Below are positions 1-9,892 of a stretch of 21,548 nucleotides of DNA, piece by piece. The translations under genes were made by a program, and so were the position numbers. Each line of letters starts with the position of its first letter. Positions within the stretch are counted from its first letter, which is position 1. Where the stretch lies: contig RPFO01000673.1 of NCBI GenBank assembly GCA_009746045.1, forward strand, positions 1 to 21,548. The letters run 5' to 3'. This DNA comes from Mesostigma viride. Taxonomy: Eukaryota > Streptophyta > Mesostigmatophyceae > Mesostigmatales > Mesostigmataceae. The notes under the pieces are model-generated. The model searched no databases and was not told the DNA's origin. It was given only the letters and a program-made list of their open reading frames with translations.

Positions 1-1072
1 ATGATCCATTGGTGCCTGGACCTCGGATGGTAATCTCGCCTACCATGTGGGACCGAGCATGGCTAACGGAAGTGAGGCGAGAGCTTCTTGCATGCACGTT
101 CAAGGACACAACTCCCTCCACATCATGGCCACAACAGGAGTGGTTGACGCGATCTAAGGAAACGCCCCCCCTGTTTCTTCCTTGTCTGCTATTGCACACA
201 TTTTCCCCTCGACACGCGACAGGCTGCTCTGCCCCGGTCAGGGCGGCTGCAAGCGTGTGGCAGAGTACGCGACCTGCAACATCGCGAGCGTGCCTTCCCA
301 CGCGGTGCTTGTCCGCCAAAACTACAACTACACCACCCAGTTACAGAACACTCTGAAGCTGCTTTCCCAGGACCCGGCGTTCCACGCCTCTATTTTCGAC
401 AGCGCTGTCAACCCTAACAACTACATCTTCAAGAGCGGGACGCACTCGTTGGACCCAGTGGACGAGAGCACACGCGCGTTCATCGGGGAGCAGGCGTATG
501 CCAACTACGAGGCGATGACAATCGAACCTGTTCTCATTGTGGAGAAAAATACGCGCATGAAGACCGGTACGTTTGTTGATCCACTTTGCGGCTATCCACT
601 CCCATGCCTGAAGCGGCTGTCATCTATATTTGTCATGGCCTGTCGTTGCATCCTTCTCTGGCATGGATTATTTCGCCTAACCATGGCTAGCTCTCATCAC
701 CGGGCATCATGGTCCAGGGCTACCCTATCTGCCGTCTTCATCCGTGGTTTGAGCCCGAAAAATAGGCATGATGGCGATTGTTGTGAACTGCATGGTCGTG
801 TTCCTGTCCAATTGTATGAATAGTCGATTGTTTCGGTGATGATTGCATTCGCATCATACGCTCACTTCTAACCAGCACGCTGTTTCTGCAAACCACGTGC
901 AACTCTTGCATGGTTGTATGCAGGGGCCATTGTCGGCATTGCTGTGTCGGTGGGCGTGGTGGCAATCGCCATCGTCATCGGCTTCACAAGGGCATACACC
1001 GCCAAGAAGACCGAGTCCAAGTACAACTTCAATGCAAAGGAAAACGCGATCACTGCGTTCCCTGGTGTTTAA
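1..1072 (+). CDS. 3' part of a spliced gene for a single-pass membrane protein, family not recognised
   Basis: Three exons join in frame: 1-29 (incomplete on the left), 223-566 and 924-1072, ending in TAA. The introns are 30-222 and 567-923. The second intron has a GTACGT donor and a TATGCAG acceptor, and the split Gly codon is restored by joining. The first intron is less sure, but its phase also fits, restoring a Trp codon. The product has a Cys-containing ectodomain (CPGQGGCKRV, then ATCN), an N-glycosylation sequon in NYNYTT, a 20-residue hydrophobic helix (AIVGIAVSVGVVAIAIVIGF) and a ~28-residue Lys-rich tail ending in TAFPGV. This layout suggests a type I plasma-membrane or endomembrane protein. 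I do not recognise the family, and any signal peptide would lie off the window. The hydrophobic helix is visible only after removing the second intron, which supports that splice strongly. Confidence 0.7.
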
Positions 1073-1719
1073 AACAGGGAGCAACAGCCGTCATGAAGGT
1101 CGAGAATAAGGGGCCTAGAGGCCTAAAACGATGTGAGCAAGTACCTGCTGCGGAGCCATGAGTTCACGGGCACCCGACCTGCTTGAAGCATGAGGGTGGC
1201 CATCTATCCTGTACAGGTCTGGCAATGCTGACTTCATCTGTGCAGACTCTCTCCCCCTCAGAAATGTGTGGGGCTCTCTCCCCCTCGGTAACATCTACCC
1301 TGCATGAGGGGATGCTTCCCAATAATGTGTCCATCAGAGGCATGAGCATTGCTGGTGTCCTTCAGCTGAGCAATGTCTCTTTCATAGCTATTGTAAAAGA
1401 CAGCGCGTAGTGACTATTGCATCCACTGAGATTGACTGATACTTCGAGTTCCAGATATATCTAGAGGCTGAACCTTTGCTGTATGTGAGATCTGATAGAA
1501 TCGAGTACCTACGACGGTTTGCTTGGTCTTTGGACCAGTTGTACAGACAGGACATTGATTTTTCTTTCTGGGGCCAGTCCCTACATGTTGCAAACGCCAA
1601 ACGTACGGATCTGTAGGTGTTCTGAGCTACCAGGAGGTCTTCTGACTTCGATCTAGTGAAGTGCAGCCAAGTCGTGAGCATGTAGAAGGATCAACCTTAC
1701 CTTTAGTTGCTAGTTGCTT

Positions 1720-1754
1720 GTGTTATGGCCCTAACCTTTGTTCGGGCATAACAC
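1720..1754. repeat. Imperfect hairpin
   Basis: GTGTTATGGCCC at 1720-1731 pairs with GGGCATAACAC at 1744-1754, with one bulged G and a 12-nt loop. It could be a small fold-back element or a transcript end; nothing nearby decides between these. Confidence 0.4.
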
Positions 1755-2105
1755 TTTCTTCAATAATTTGGTTTGATTAGGCGAAAGTGATTTTGAACAT
1801 TGTCAGAATATTAATTACAGGGTTACGTGAGCATAAGGCCTCAGGACAGTCGAGTGGGATGGGATGGATGGAGCTAGCTATCTAAGACCTAGTTGCAGGG
1901 TTGTGGGCACCACCGCCCGAATCGCTGTGAATGCCGACTTTGGTCACATGCGAAGCCCCCACTGGCTTGGGGGTGGTCTCCTTCATTACTCATACCTGCC
2001 ACCTATCCTTGGGAACCATCTGCCTAGCTCCAGTTTACAGACATTCCAGGGGCTGCCCTGGCGTGCATGAGCCAATTGCGACGTGGGTAATGCTCGCATA
2101 TCCAT

Positions 2106-2300
2106 GACTAGGCATGCGTGCCTAGTCTATCCCGGAAAGTCCACGGGTGGCGCCCCGGCCGCGCTCGGCCTGGGCACGCCATATGTGAGAACAAAACGCC
2201 CAGGTTGGGCGGGCCGGCTTGGTGCCGGCCTGCTGAGCTATCACGTAGTGTCTACCTGATCTGTGCGCGTGCGAGGTGCCCGGCTATAGGCCCAGCCAGG
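2106..2300. repeat. GC-rich, hairpin-dense segment
   Basis: Several perfect stems lie close together. GACTAGGCA at 2106-2114 pairs with TGCCTAGTC at 2119-2127 over a TGCG loop. GGCCGGC at 2212-2218 pairs with GCCGGCC at 2224-2230 over a TTGGT loop. A GGTGCC...GGCACC pair near 2275-2302 encloses a second GGCT/AGCC pair. The segment is more GC-rich than its flanks and ends at the (TTAA)n tract. It may be a SINE- or MITE-like element or a structured RNA; no tRNA fold was recognised. Confidence 0.4.
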
Positions 2301-2318
2301 CACCTGTGCCTAATAATA

Positions 2319-2334
2319 TTAATTAATTAATTAA
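2319..2334 (+). repeat. (TTAA)n tract
   Basis: Four TTAA units follow TAATAATA. A matching tract lies at 2560-2576, also shortly after TAATAATA, so the two tracts probably belong to copies of one small repeat. Confidence 0.6.
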
Positions 2335-2559
2335 AATCATAGAGTCCGTTGGGAGCATATGTAACACATAGCCCTGAGAAAGGGGCATCTATGGGTTTGT
2401 AATACAATCAGGGCTACAACCTGCAGGTGGAGGATGTACAACTGTCACCTGCTCTGGGTGCACAAGGTGCACCTGCACCGCCATGATGGTTCATGCCTCC
2501 TTAACAAGCACAGGCACCCAGGGGGGGCTTGAGGAGAGAGCCTAATAATATGGGAAGCA

Positions 2560-2576
2560 TTAATTAATTAATTAAT
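2560..2576 (+). repeat. (TTAA)n tract, second copy
   Basis: Four TTAA units follow TAATAATATGGGAAGCA. The tract lies directly left of the CACGTGAC inverted repeat at 2580-2598 and about 55 bp from the retrotransposon's left LTR. Confidence 0.6.
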
Positions 2577-2579
2577 AGA

Positions 2580-2598
2580 CACGTGACTGCGTCACGTG
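2580..2598. repeat. CACGTGAC inverted repeat
   Basis: CACGTGAC and GTCACGTG are separated by TGC. Each arm contains a CACGTG E/G-box core. It could bind a bHLH or bZIP dimer, or be a chance palindrome at a repeat edge. Confidence 0.4.
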
Positions 2599-2629
2599 AG
2601 CATAAGTCCTCAGTGGGAGGGGAACATGG

Positions 2630-3172
2630 TGTTACGCCTCAGACTTCTACCGCCACCTCTACCTCTACCTGGCCTGATGCTACCTAAACTAGTAAGGCCG
2701 CCTCTAGTTAAACCCCTAGCGAAAGACGAACGAGACGATCCAGATCTCAGTGCATTAACGTAAGTATTACTGTAATACGCCATAAGCCATTTACACCAAC
2801 CCGTTTACTCCAGGAATAGAGGAAGGAAACACAACTATACACTGCCGTGACCCAAGCCTATATGTGTTAATTCATTTAACACACGCCGAGTGAACACAGG
2901 GGTAGAACGTGCATAAATGGTCACCAACGGTCCAACACGCTCGGGCCGACCTGGCCCTCGCCTACAGATGCACGCTGGTCCACTACATTCTACCAAAGGA
3001 TCAGGACCACTAATAAAGTACGCGGCGCGGCGCCCAAAGGCACCCAATGTACCACAGTACTGTTACGAGGACAATAGTGTCCCAGTAGGAACTACACGTA
3101 AACCTAAGGACAACCGAGGCAAAAGACCTAATTTACGTCCGTAACTACAACGAATTGTTACGCGACGTAACA
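2630..3172 (-). repeat. 3' LTR of the retrotransposon
   Basis: The 543-bp repeat has TGTTACG...CGTAACA inverted termini. It matches 12653-13215 and 13557-14128 over its full length with small differences. On the - strand it is preceded by a G-rich purine tract, which identifies it as the 3' LTR. Left of it lies unrelated repeat DNA. Confidence 0.9.
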
Positions 3173-3190
3173 CCTCCCCCCCCACAAAGG
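3173..3190 (-). other. Polypurine tract
   Basis: On the - strand the sequence reads CCTTTGTGGGGGGGGAGG and abuts the LTR start TGTTACG directly. This is the expected place and composition for the RNase H-resistant primer of plus-strand DNA synthesis. Confidence 0.75.
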
Positions 3191-3545
3191 TAGGGAGCCC
3201 TCTCCCTACGCACCGAGGGAGGAAACCAAGGGGTAGGAAACCTAATGCACCCAGCACACACCAACACAATCGGCAGGCCATCCAAGATACAAAGCACCAA
3301 CGTATTAACTCGGTCTCCACCACCACGCCGGGAGGTGTAGGGTTAGCCAGCACCAAGCCTGGTGGTAGGTTCCCCTAACTGCCTGGAACAAAGTCCTTGC
3401 CGGGGGGGAACGGCACTGGGCAGGACACACAGAGTAAACAAATCAGTACCAAGGACCAAGAACGACCAGTCAACTGGCCAGAACGTGAGGGCGACTCTAT
3501 ATACCGGAGGGACAACACCCTCAGGTCGGGCCTAAGGCCCTCTAT
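3191..3545 (-). other. Retrotransposon 3' untranslated region
   Basis: This 355-bp segment lies between the stop codon of the third ORF and the purine tract. It is rich in GGTAGG/CCTACC-like tracts on one strand. No coding signal was seen; a 97-residue - strand frame at 3063-3356 runs into the LTR and has no recognisable content. Confidence 0.5.
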
Positions 3546-5882
3546 CTAATTGCCATCCGTCTGGTAAGTGCCACGGGAGGCCAGCAGGACATCCAGGTAC
3601 GCCTGGTAGTGAGCCACATCCTCGGCATTGTCGTGCCTATCTACAGTGAGGAAAACATCGGCCCACACGCCGTCAGGAAAAAGACCCAGGAAGGCCCAGT
3701 AATACCTATGCTGTGTAAGAACGACCTGGCCCCGGGCCCAGTCCAGGAAACCACAGGCAAAGAGGCGTAGGAAAGGCTCTACCGCGATCAAGCAGAGAGC
3801 CCGCAGGAGCAGGCGATGGTACCGGATCCGAGGGCGCAAACCCGTCGGGAAAAACAGATCTACCAGGGGCTCCACGTTAGACGGCCACATCCGGATGTGC
3901 CGAATCTCACGGGAGCGCCACCGACGGGCACACTGTCGCGACCCGAACGTCTCGAGGTAGTCGCTAGCCCGGGGAGGAGGATGGCCACGGGAGTCCAGAC
4001 CCTGGCCCGGGATGGGCGCTGGACGACGGGCATCCCACTCTAGGATGGGCTGAAGGACCGTGCTGAACGTGGCACCCGGCGCCGCAGGAAACTCTACCGT
4101 AAGGGCATCTGAGGCCATAATGCCCAGAGGCGGAGGGTAAGCCCACTGGAACCCGCCGTAGGTGTCCAAGTCATTGTGACGCCTAGCCCAGCGATACAGG
4201 ACGCGCCGAACCAGGATCTCACCCTGGAACACCGGATCAGCTAAAATAACCATATCGAAAGGAGGCCGATCAGTCTCAACGGGTAGGCCACGGTCCCGCG
4301 GCGCCCGACACACCTGGGAGAACCCGTAGGACATGGGCGAAATGGCAAGCTCGGCGGAGGCGCGCGGCAGGTCACACTGGCGGCAGGCGAGCGCAGACAT
4401 ACCGTACCCAAAGACAGGCGTGTCGCGCGACTCCGGAGTCGCATGCACCACAGAAGGGGCCCGATCCCGATCGCCCTCTCAGTGACAACTCCCGAAGGGA
4501 ATCAGCAGCGCGGGTGGCGCGAGGATCAGAGCCACTGGACCGAACAACCGCAGCCAAAGACCGCGGGGCCGAAGGGACAGGGGCCGAAGAAGGGGTAGGA
4601 ACCGGCACAGACGCAGACGGCGCCGGTACAACAGGGGGTCGCGTCGGACCCGATGCCGCAGGGGGTCGCGACGGCCCCGCCTCCGCAGCTGGCGCTCCGG
4701 TCTCTGGTGGCGGAGCACCCCCATGCCACATGTTGAAAACAGGGCCCGTGGGGACAGGCAATCCGGCATACGACTGGTTACCGTCTAAGCTCCAGTCGGG
4801 CACCGGAATCCTCTGCGGAGGACCGCCCTCCCAAAGCCTGGGAAGACCACGCGGGTCGCTGAAGAAACCCCGCGAGGGCGGCGCTGACGCGGTGGGCGGC
4901 CCGGAAGCGACGGCGACGGGCGCGGCCGCTGGGACGGAGGACTCGCGCCGAGGCGCAGGTAAGTCAGTAGCAGGCGCAGGGGCAGCCGAAGGCGTAGGAG
5001 CCGCAGCAACAGAGGAACCCGCAGCCACGTACCGAGGGCTCGCGCGGCACAGGCGGACCCGTAGACGTCGAGGCGACCGAAGGGGAAGGGGGCACAGATA
5101 CAGCAGACACCCCACCTGGCGTGGCTGGAGCGTGCGCCTGGGCCGCCATGAAGGCCCCGAAGGCCGCTGTCAGGGACTGGATCTGCGCCTGCATCGCAGA
5201 AACTGTCGCCGAAAGAGGATCAGGCTCACGATCAGAGCCCAAAGGGGTAGGCTCCACCGATGCGCGCCGGACCGACCTTGGTGAAGACGGGACAGGGGAA
5301 GGAGATGACACTGAAGAGGAGGACGCCGCAGGGGAGGCCGAATACTCAGGAGTGTACTGTGCCTCGACTGGTGCGTCCGTAGGAGTAGGGTCGCCCAATA
5401 CTACGCCCGCTGTCTGGTCCGCGATCTCCATGAACTCAACCGCCCGTAGGAGGTCACAGGGGTTGTCATCTACCTCTGCCTCACCCTCGCCCGGAAGCCA
5501 GGGGAACACCTCCCGTAGGCAAGCGCGACCCACAGGGGTAGACAGGTAGGAAAACACCCGGGGGCACTGAAGGACCGCGGCTATCTGCCCTAATGCTGCA
5601 TGGGCAGCGGGAGCCGCATCCTAAAAGGCAATGCCCGGCATCGTCGAATCCATGCACAACTAGCTGTTGCGGATCATCTGGAGCCGGGCCGAACCACGCG
5701 ACACCAAAGAGGGCAGCCCTGACTAAAGACGCATGCTGCGCCTGGAGAGCAGACTGAATGATGCCACCCGGATAACTGGAACGTGACACCCAGCGGCCCG
5801 GAAGGGCCTCGAAGTAGAGCTCTGGATCCGGTGGCGGAGGGGAAGGTGGCCGGCTCTCCGACGGAGGGGTAGGATCAGCCAT
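3546..5882 (-). pseudogene. GC-rich third ORF of unknown function, downstream of integrase
   Basis: Starting at the ATG at 5882 (MADPTPPSES), a product of roughly 780 residues can be followed through three frame breaks near 5615, 5040 and 4450, ending at a stop at 3546. The order is a short Pro-rich start, a globular stretch (ELYFEALPGRW to about LRAVEFMEIADQ), a long Pro/Ala/Ser region with a short heptad-like segment (LSATVSAMQAQIQSLTAAFG), then a C-terminal globular domain of ~240 residues rich in Trp, Tyr and Arg (RRVLYRWARRHNDLDTYGG; LFACGFLDWARGQVVLTQ). No signal peptide, transmembrane helix or furin site is visible, so it does not look like an envelope protein. The coil plus Pro-rich layout faintly resembles a gag-like protein. 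It is clearly more GC-rich than gag and pol, which suggests a separate origin. It overlaps the end of the integrase frame. I do not recognise the family. Confidence 0.6.
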
Positions 5883-7215
5883 GATGGCTGCGGAGGGGAG
5901 GGGACAACCAACCAACCACCAACAGCAGAAATACGATAAGGGAGGGGCAGGTTGCCAACTAGAGCTGGTGTAGGGTTTTGTTCTAAAGGGGCAGGAGCTA
6001 GCTCTCTACCAGCGAATGTGCTAGGGTGGTAAAGCTTCAGCTGGCTTCTATGGAAGGTGTTAGAATGTGTCTGCCAAGAGGTAGGGATATCGATTTTATA
6101 TAAGAAATTTCCTACTCTAGACAACACACGGAAGGGTCCTAAGAAGGCGGGCCTAAGTTTGACCTTAAGTTCTGCTTCAAACTTATGAGCAAAACGGCCA
6201 ACACGGGGGCCTTCTACTAATACTAGATCTCCTATTCTATCTCAGGCGCTCTTCTATCTAAGGAGGCACGCAACCTAGCAAGGTACTTAGACTGAGCTTT
6301 TTGGTACCCTGAAATCGCGTGGTCATGTGCAGTTTTCATTCTATCTAGTAAGGCCCGTACACCTTCTACAGTATCCCGGGACACATCGTCCCTGTCCCGT
6401 AGAGGACTAGCTAAGAGAGAGGTAGGGGTAAGAGGCTGTCTACCAGTATCTAGGAAGAAGGGCGTATATCCATGCGCAGCCTGGGGCAATTGTTGAGGGA
6501 GAACTCTACCAAACATAAATAATCCTCCCAATCACTTCCCGAGCCATTAACATAGTGCCTAAGCGCTTCTTCCACTACCCTATTAAGACGCTCTACTAAA
6601 TGAGAGGAGGAGGAGTGGTCGGCAGTACCGTATGTAACCTTGGTACCGATGGCAGCGAAAAACTGCTGCCAAAAATCTGAGGTAAATAACTTATCTTTAT
6701 CACTAATAAACTGCCTACTCAAACCATGATATCTGTAAACGTTATTAAGGTATAGGCGTGCGCAATCACGTGCGGTGAGTTCTAAAGGACACGGCACGAG
6801 ATGGCACATACGAGTAAAACGATCTATGAACACAAGGATCTGGGCATTGCCTCTATCATTCTTTCTAAAAGGTCCTACAAAATCCATCATGATAGAATCC
6901 CACGGCATGATGGGATCAGGTAGGTCCTAGGTTCTGCTATCTGTCCTACATTATTGGGTTTCATCTCCTGGCAAGATTGACAGGTTCTAACATACTCATC
7001 TACATCCTTAAAAGGGAAGGCCAGTAATAAGAGCGGGCTACTAGGTCCCGTACCCGTTTACCACCCTGATGAGCAGCTAAGTCATGCAACTCAAAGAGCA
7101 AGGAGGAGCGACAGATAGGAGGGACATACAGGCGCCATTGAGGGGGAGAATCTGCTATCTGCACATATAAAAACCCACCTACAAATTTACAAGGGTGCTT
7201 GCCTAATTGTTGGGG
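5723..7215 (-). pseudogene. Integrase (C-terminal part of Pol), frame-broken
   Basis: The N-terminal zinc-binding region lies near 7000-7215, with HDLAAHQGGKR followed by YYWPSL and, after a frame break, CQSCQEM. The catalytic core is in the frame 6450-6908: Asp9 in MMDFVGPF, Asp70 in FISDKDKLF and Glu106 in HLVERLNR, with exactly 35 residues between the last two, so the D,D35E triad is intact. The core continues in another frame (HGYTPFFLDTGRQPLTP) and, after a further break near 6235, into GDLVLVEGPRVGRF and the GPY/F module (RPAFLGPFRVLSRVG), ending with NTFHRSQLKLYHP. No chromodomain follows. The enzyme inserts the cDNA into host DNA. Frame breaks near 6950, 6495 and 6235 make this copy inactive as read. 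Confidence 0.9.
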
Positions 7216-7381
7216 ATGGCAGCAATGGCAGCTAATGCTTCCGGCTCAGTGGCCGTAAATCTACTAATAAGGCGTTCAAGATCAGAGGTAGGCATCGCTA
7301 CAGAGGGTCTCCTACCGCCTTGCCAAAGAGAAGGGGAGGTCCTAGAGGGACTATGTTCATAAGACTTTCCTGACCTAGTCG

Positions 7382-8257
7382 CTATATGGCTAAGCGGTAT
7401 AGAAATTTTATTTTTCCCCTCCCCCCCACCGAGGCCACAGGAAGGGCCTCACACGGGAGAGAGAGTCCTACGTGAGAAAGGAGATCAGGCATGCGAACAG
7501 CTGTATGAAAGAGGTAGGCATAGGATTCATCATCAGGTAGTTCACCATAAGGGGTTACACCCATAGTAGTAGGAACTAGAGTAGTATTGAGAACATCAAG
7601 GTCCTCGAAAAAGGAGTAATCTGCACGACGAGAGAGTGCATCTGGTACTATGTTATCTACACCCTTAACATACTGAAGTTTAAAAGGGGAAAACTGTGCT
7701 AAAAATTCCATCCAGCGCGCTTGACGAGGGGTAAGGTTGGGTTGGGAGAGAAGATGGGTAAGGGGACGGTGATCCGTTTGGATAACTAATCTATAAGGAT
7801 CTAGCTCACAGGGTTCATTCAGGCAGACATCAAATTGAGCACCTTTAAGAAAGTGCTGCCACGCGTGGCAACAATACACCACCGCTAAGAGTTCCTGCTG
7901 GTGTACGGGATAGTTACGCTCCGCAGGGAGCATTGTCCTAGAGATATACTCAATTGGCTGTAAGCCCTGACCCTGATCCTGGAGAAGGACGCCCCCTATA
8001 GCTACCTTACTAGCATCTGTAGCTACCACAAAGGGTTTAGTAGTATCCGGTAGGATGAGTACAGGAGGGGAAAGGAGTAGGGATTTTAGACACTGAAAAG
8101 CCGACTGACATTCACTACTCCAAACAAAGGGGATATCCTTCTTTAATAAATGATTAATAGGGGCTGCTATAGTTGCGAAACGCGGGATAAAACGCCTATA
8201 GTAAGAAGCAATTCCTAGAAAACTACGTACACCTTTAACGTCGGTAGGGTAGGCCAT
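7382..8257 (-). pseudogene. RT connection and RNase H segment of Pol
   Basis: The frame opens with the RT thumb and connection signature VRSFLGIASYYRRFI and continues to a Ty3-type RNase H. Acidic residues fall at the expected places: Asp81 in VATDASKVAIGG, Glu in VHQQELLAVV and Asp in LVIQTDHRPLTHLL, with the C-terminal signature GVDNIVPDALSRR. RNase H removes the RNA template and makes the purine primer. A one-base break near 8250, at a run of CCTACC, separates it from the preceding RT segment; the two frames overlap by 43 bp. Beyond the RNase H signature the frame runs ~80 residues into a linker before its stop. Confidence 0.92.
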
Positions 8258-8574
8258 TCCTGAATTGACTTAGTTTTATCCGGGTCGGTAGCGACCCCGG
8301 CATCTGACAGAACGTGCCCTAAAAATGGGACACTCCTACCCGAACGAACTTTAGCACGGCGCGCCCACAAAGAATTTTCAGCCATTATTTCTAATACTTT
8401 CTTTAAATCACGTAGGTGCGTTTCAAAATCAGGAGAGTAAATAAGAATATCATCTAAGTAAGCTTGAGCACAAGAACGGTCATGCTCAGATAAAGAAACA
8501 GAGGAGAAGGAAGGATCCTTTAAATCAGAGGACACCTGAGGAAGGTGAGAATTTCCCATAACAGGTCTAAGCAT
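8215..8574 (-). pseudogene. RT palm segment with YLDD motif
   Basis: This frame carries the reverse transcriptase active site YLDDILIYS (residues 39-47) and FLGHVLSDAGV further on. It continues the RT of the preceding ORF after a one-base break: that frame reads ...FQMLMNA and stops, while this one starts at the overlapping ATG. About 43 residues separate MLMN from YLDD, where Ty3/Gypsy RTs usually have about 18 to 20, so an insertion rich in Ser, Asp and Pro sits between these motifs. Confidence 0.88.
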
Positions 8575-9892
8575 TCATTAACATTTGAAAAGAGGCAGGC
8601 GAGTTACAGAGTCCCATAGCCGCTACTCTAAACTGGTAATGACCAAAAGGGGTAGCAAAGGCGGTTTTATGGCAATCCTCAGGAGCTATCCGCAACTGCC
8701 AAAAACCATCCGCACAATCCAGTACTGTGAAACAAGTGGAACCTTTAACCTTATTAAATATATCATCAATACGAGGTAGAGGGTATTTAGACTTCACAGT
8801 AATATCATTCAACTTCCTATAATCAGTAACTAGGCGAAACTTGCCATTTGGCTTAGGAACTAACAGGACACCAGCTGAGTAGGGAGAGTTACTAGGCTCT
8901 ATCAATCCTGCTTCTAATAGTGACACTAAAATCTGTTTTAGTTCCTTTAACTCGGTAGGGCCCATTCTATACATCGGAGAGTGCGTAGGAACTGCACCGT
9001 CCTTGATAACTACACGGTGTAAAACAGAACGAGGAGGAGGATAAGAAGGAGTCTTTTCTTCAAAAACTTTTGAGGAATCTATCACAGCCATGTATCTTAC
9101 TATTTCATTTTCAGTAAATCCCACTCCTATTGTATCCACTGTGTTTATATCTATATCCACACTATTATTAGTGATAGGTATCTCCTGTACTTCTAACTGA
9201 AGGAACATACATAATAAATATCCATATTCCTTTAATTCAGAACGCAACTCATCATTGGACATTAATACTTCAGGTATAGGTCTTACAGGAGGATCAACAG
9301 GTGTAGGAGGAGTAATATCTACCAAGGATAAATTTTCCAATCTATAATGACGTTCCGGTACCCAGTAAGAGCTATCTGGAAACCAAATGACCATGGTATC
9401 ATAATTAATAGTAATCTTATTATCCTGGTGCCAATCTAATCCTAGTAATACATCAGCGGTAGTGATAGGGCCTATAGTGGCCGTCAGGTTGACAGTACGT
9501 CCTTGTATGACCAGGGGAAGGGACACCGTACCCGGGGAATGACTGGTGCGACCATCAGCATAATGAACAGTGACAGGTTTGGTGTGAGGGGTAGGGACTA
9601 GTCCTAAACGCCTAACTAGGGCCTCGCTCACAAAGGAGCTAGCCGCACCGCTATCTACCAACACAGAGACATTCAAAAGTTCATCAGCATGCAAGAAAGG
9701 GTCTACAACAGTATGGGGAACGGTTAAACCACCATTCAAGAACATAAGAGGACGCACACGTAGTGGTAGGGAAGATTCAGCTCCTACAGAGGTTATAAAA
9801 ACAGGCAGGCAAAAATTTTTATCTGGGGTACTATCTAAGGACCTGTCCAGGTTACCCCCGGCTGACAGGCCTACTGTTCCCCCTCCCCCCCC
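8567..9892 (-). pseudogene. Protease and N-terminal reverse transcriptase of Pol
   Basis: The pol frame is open from the G8 run at 9885-9892 in the -1 frame relative to gag. Counting from the GTG at 9757, the retropepsin has the catalytic DSGAAS at residues 35-40 and a second conserved strand ADVLLGLDWH at 101-110. After a spacer of ~170 residues the RT begins, with VLLVPKPNGKFRLVTDYRKLN (about 297-317), the first catalytic Asp in TVLDCADGFWQLRI (Asp347) and FATPFGHYQFRVAAMGLCNSPASFQ. The frame ends at a stop at 8567 inside the RT, so the polypeptide is broken here. Protease matures Gag-Pol; RT copies the element RNA into DNA. Confidence 0.93.

Larger units (their letters stand above)
1825..2613 (+). 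repeat. Short dispersed repeat, two copies
   Basis: ACGTGAGCATAAGGCCTCAG at 1825-1844 recurs with one change at 2594-2613, and both are followed by a GTGGGA-type purine stretch. The pair is probably a shared edge of a short non-autonomous element; its other edge was not found. Confidence 0.45.
1073..2629. other. Intergenic region without a supportable gene
   Basis: No ORF here has recognisable domain content. The longest, on the - strand at 1388-1681, has no motif I can name. The first part repeats a short phrase, CTCTCTCCCCCTC, at about 1248 and 1272. The right half carries hairpins, (TTAA)n tracts and a repeated 20-mer that are listed separately; these suggest remnants of small non-autonomous elements. 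Confidence 0.4.

Noticed and set aside
9-356. 115-residue + strand frame at the left edge
   Set aside because: It overlaps the membrane-protein exon in another frame and has no supporting features.
4514-5284. 256-residue + strand frame
   Set aside because: It is the complement of the GC-rich third ORF, with Gly/Ala/Arg-rich low-complexity content and no domain; it is a shadow of the - strand gene.
3546-5882. Third ORF as a retroviral-type envelope gene
   Set aside because: No signal peptide, transmembrane helix, cleavage site or Cys-rich ectodomain is visible.
5723-6127. Chromodomain at the integrase C-terminus
   Set aside because: After the GPY/F module and HRSQLKLYHP the sequence turns Pro-rich, with no aromatic-cage pattern.
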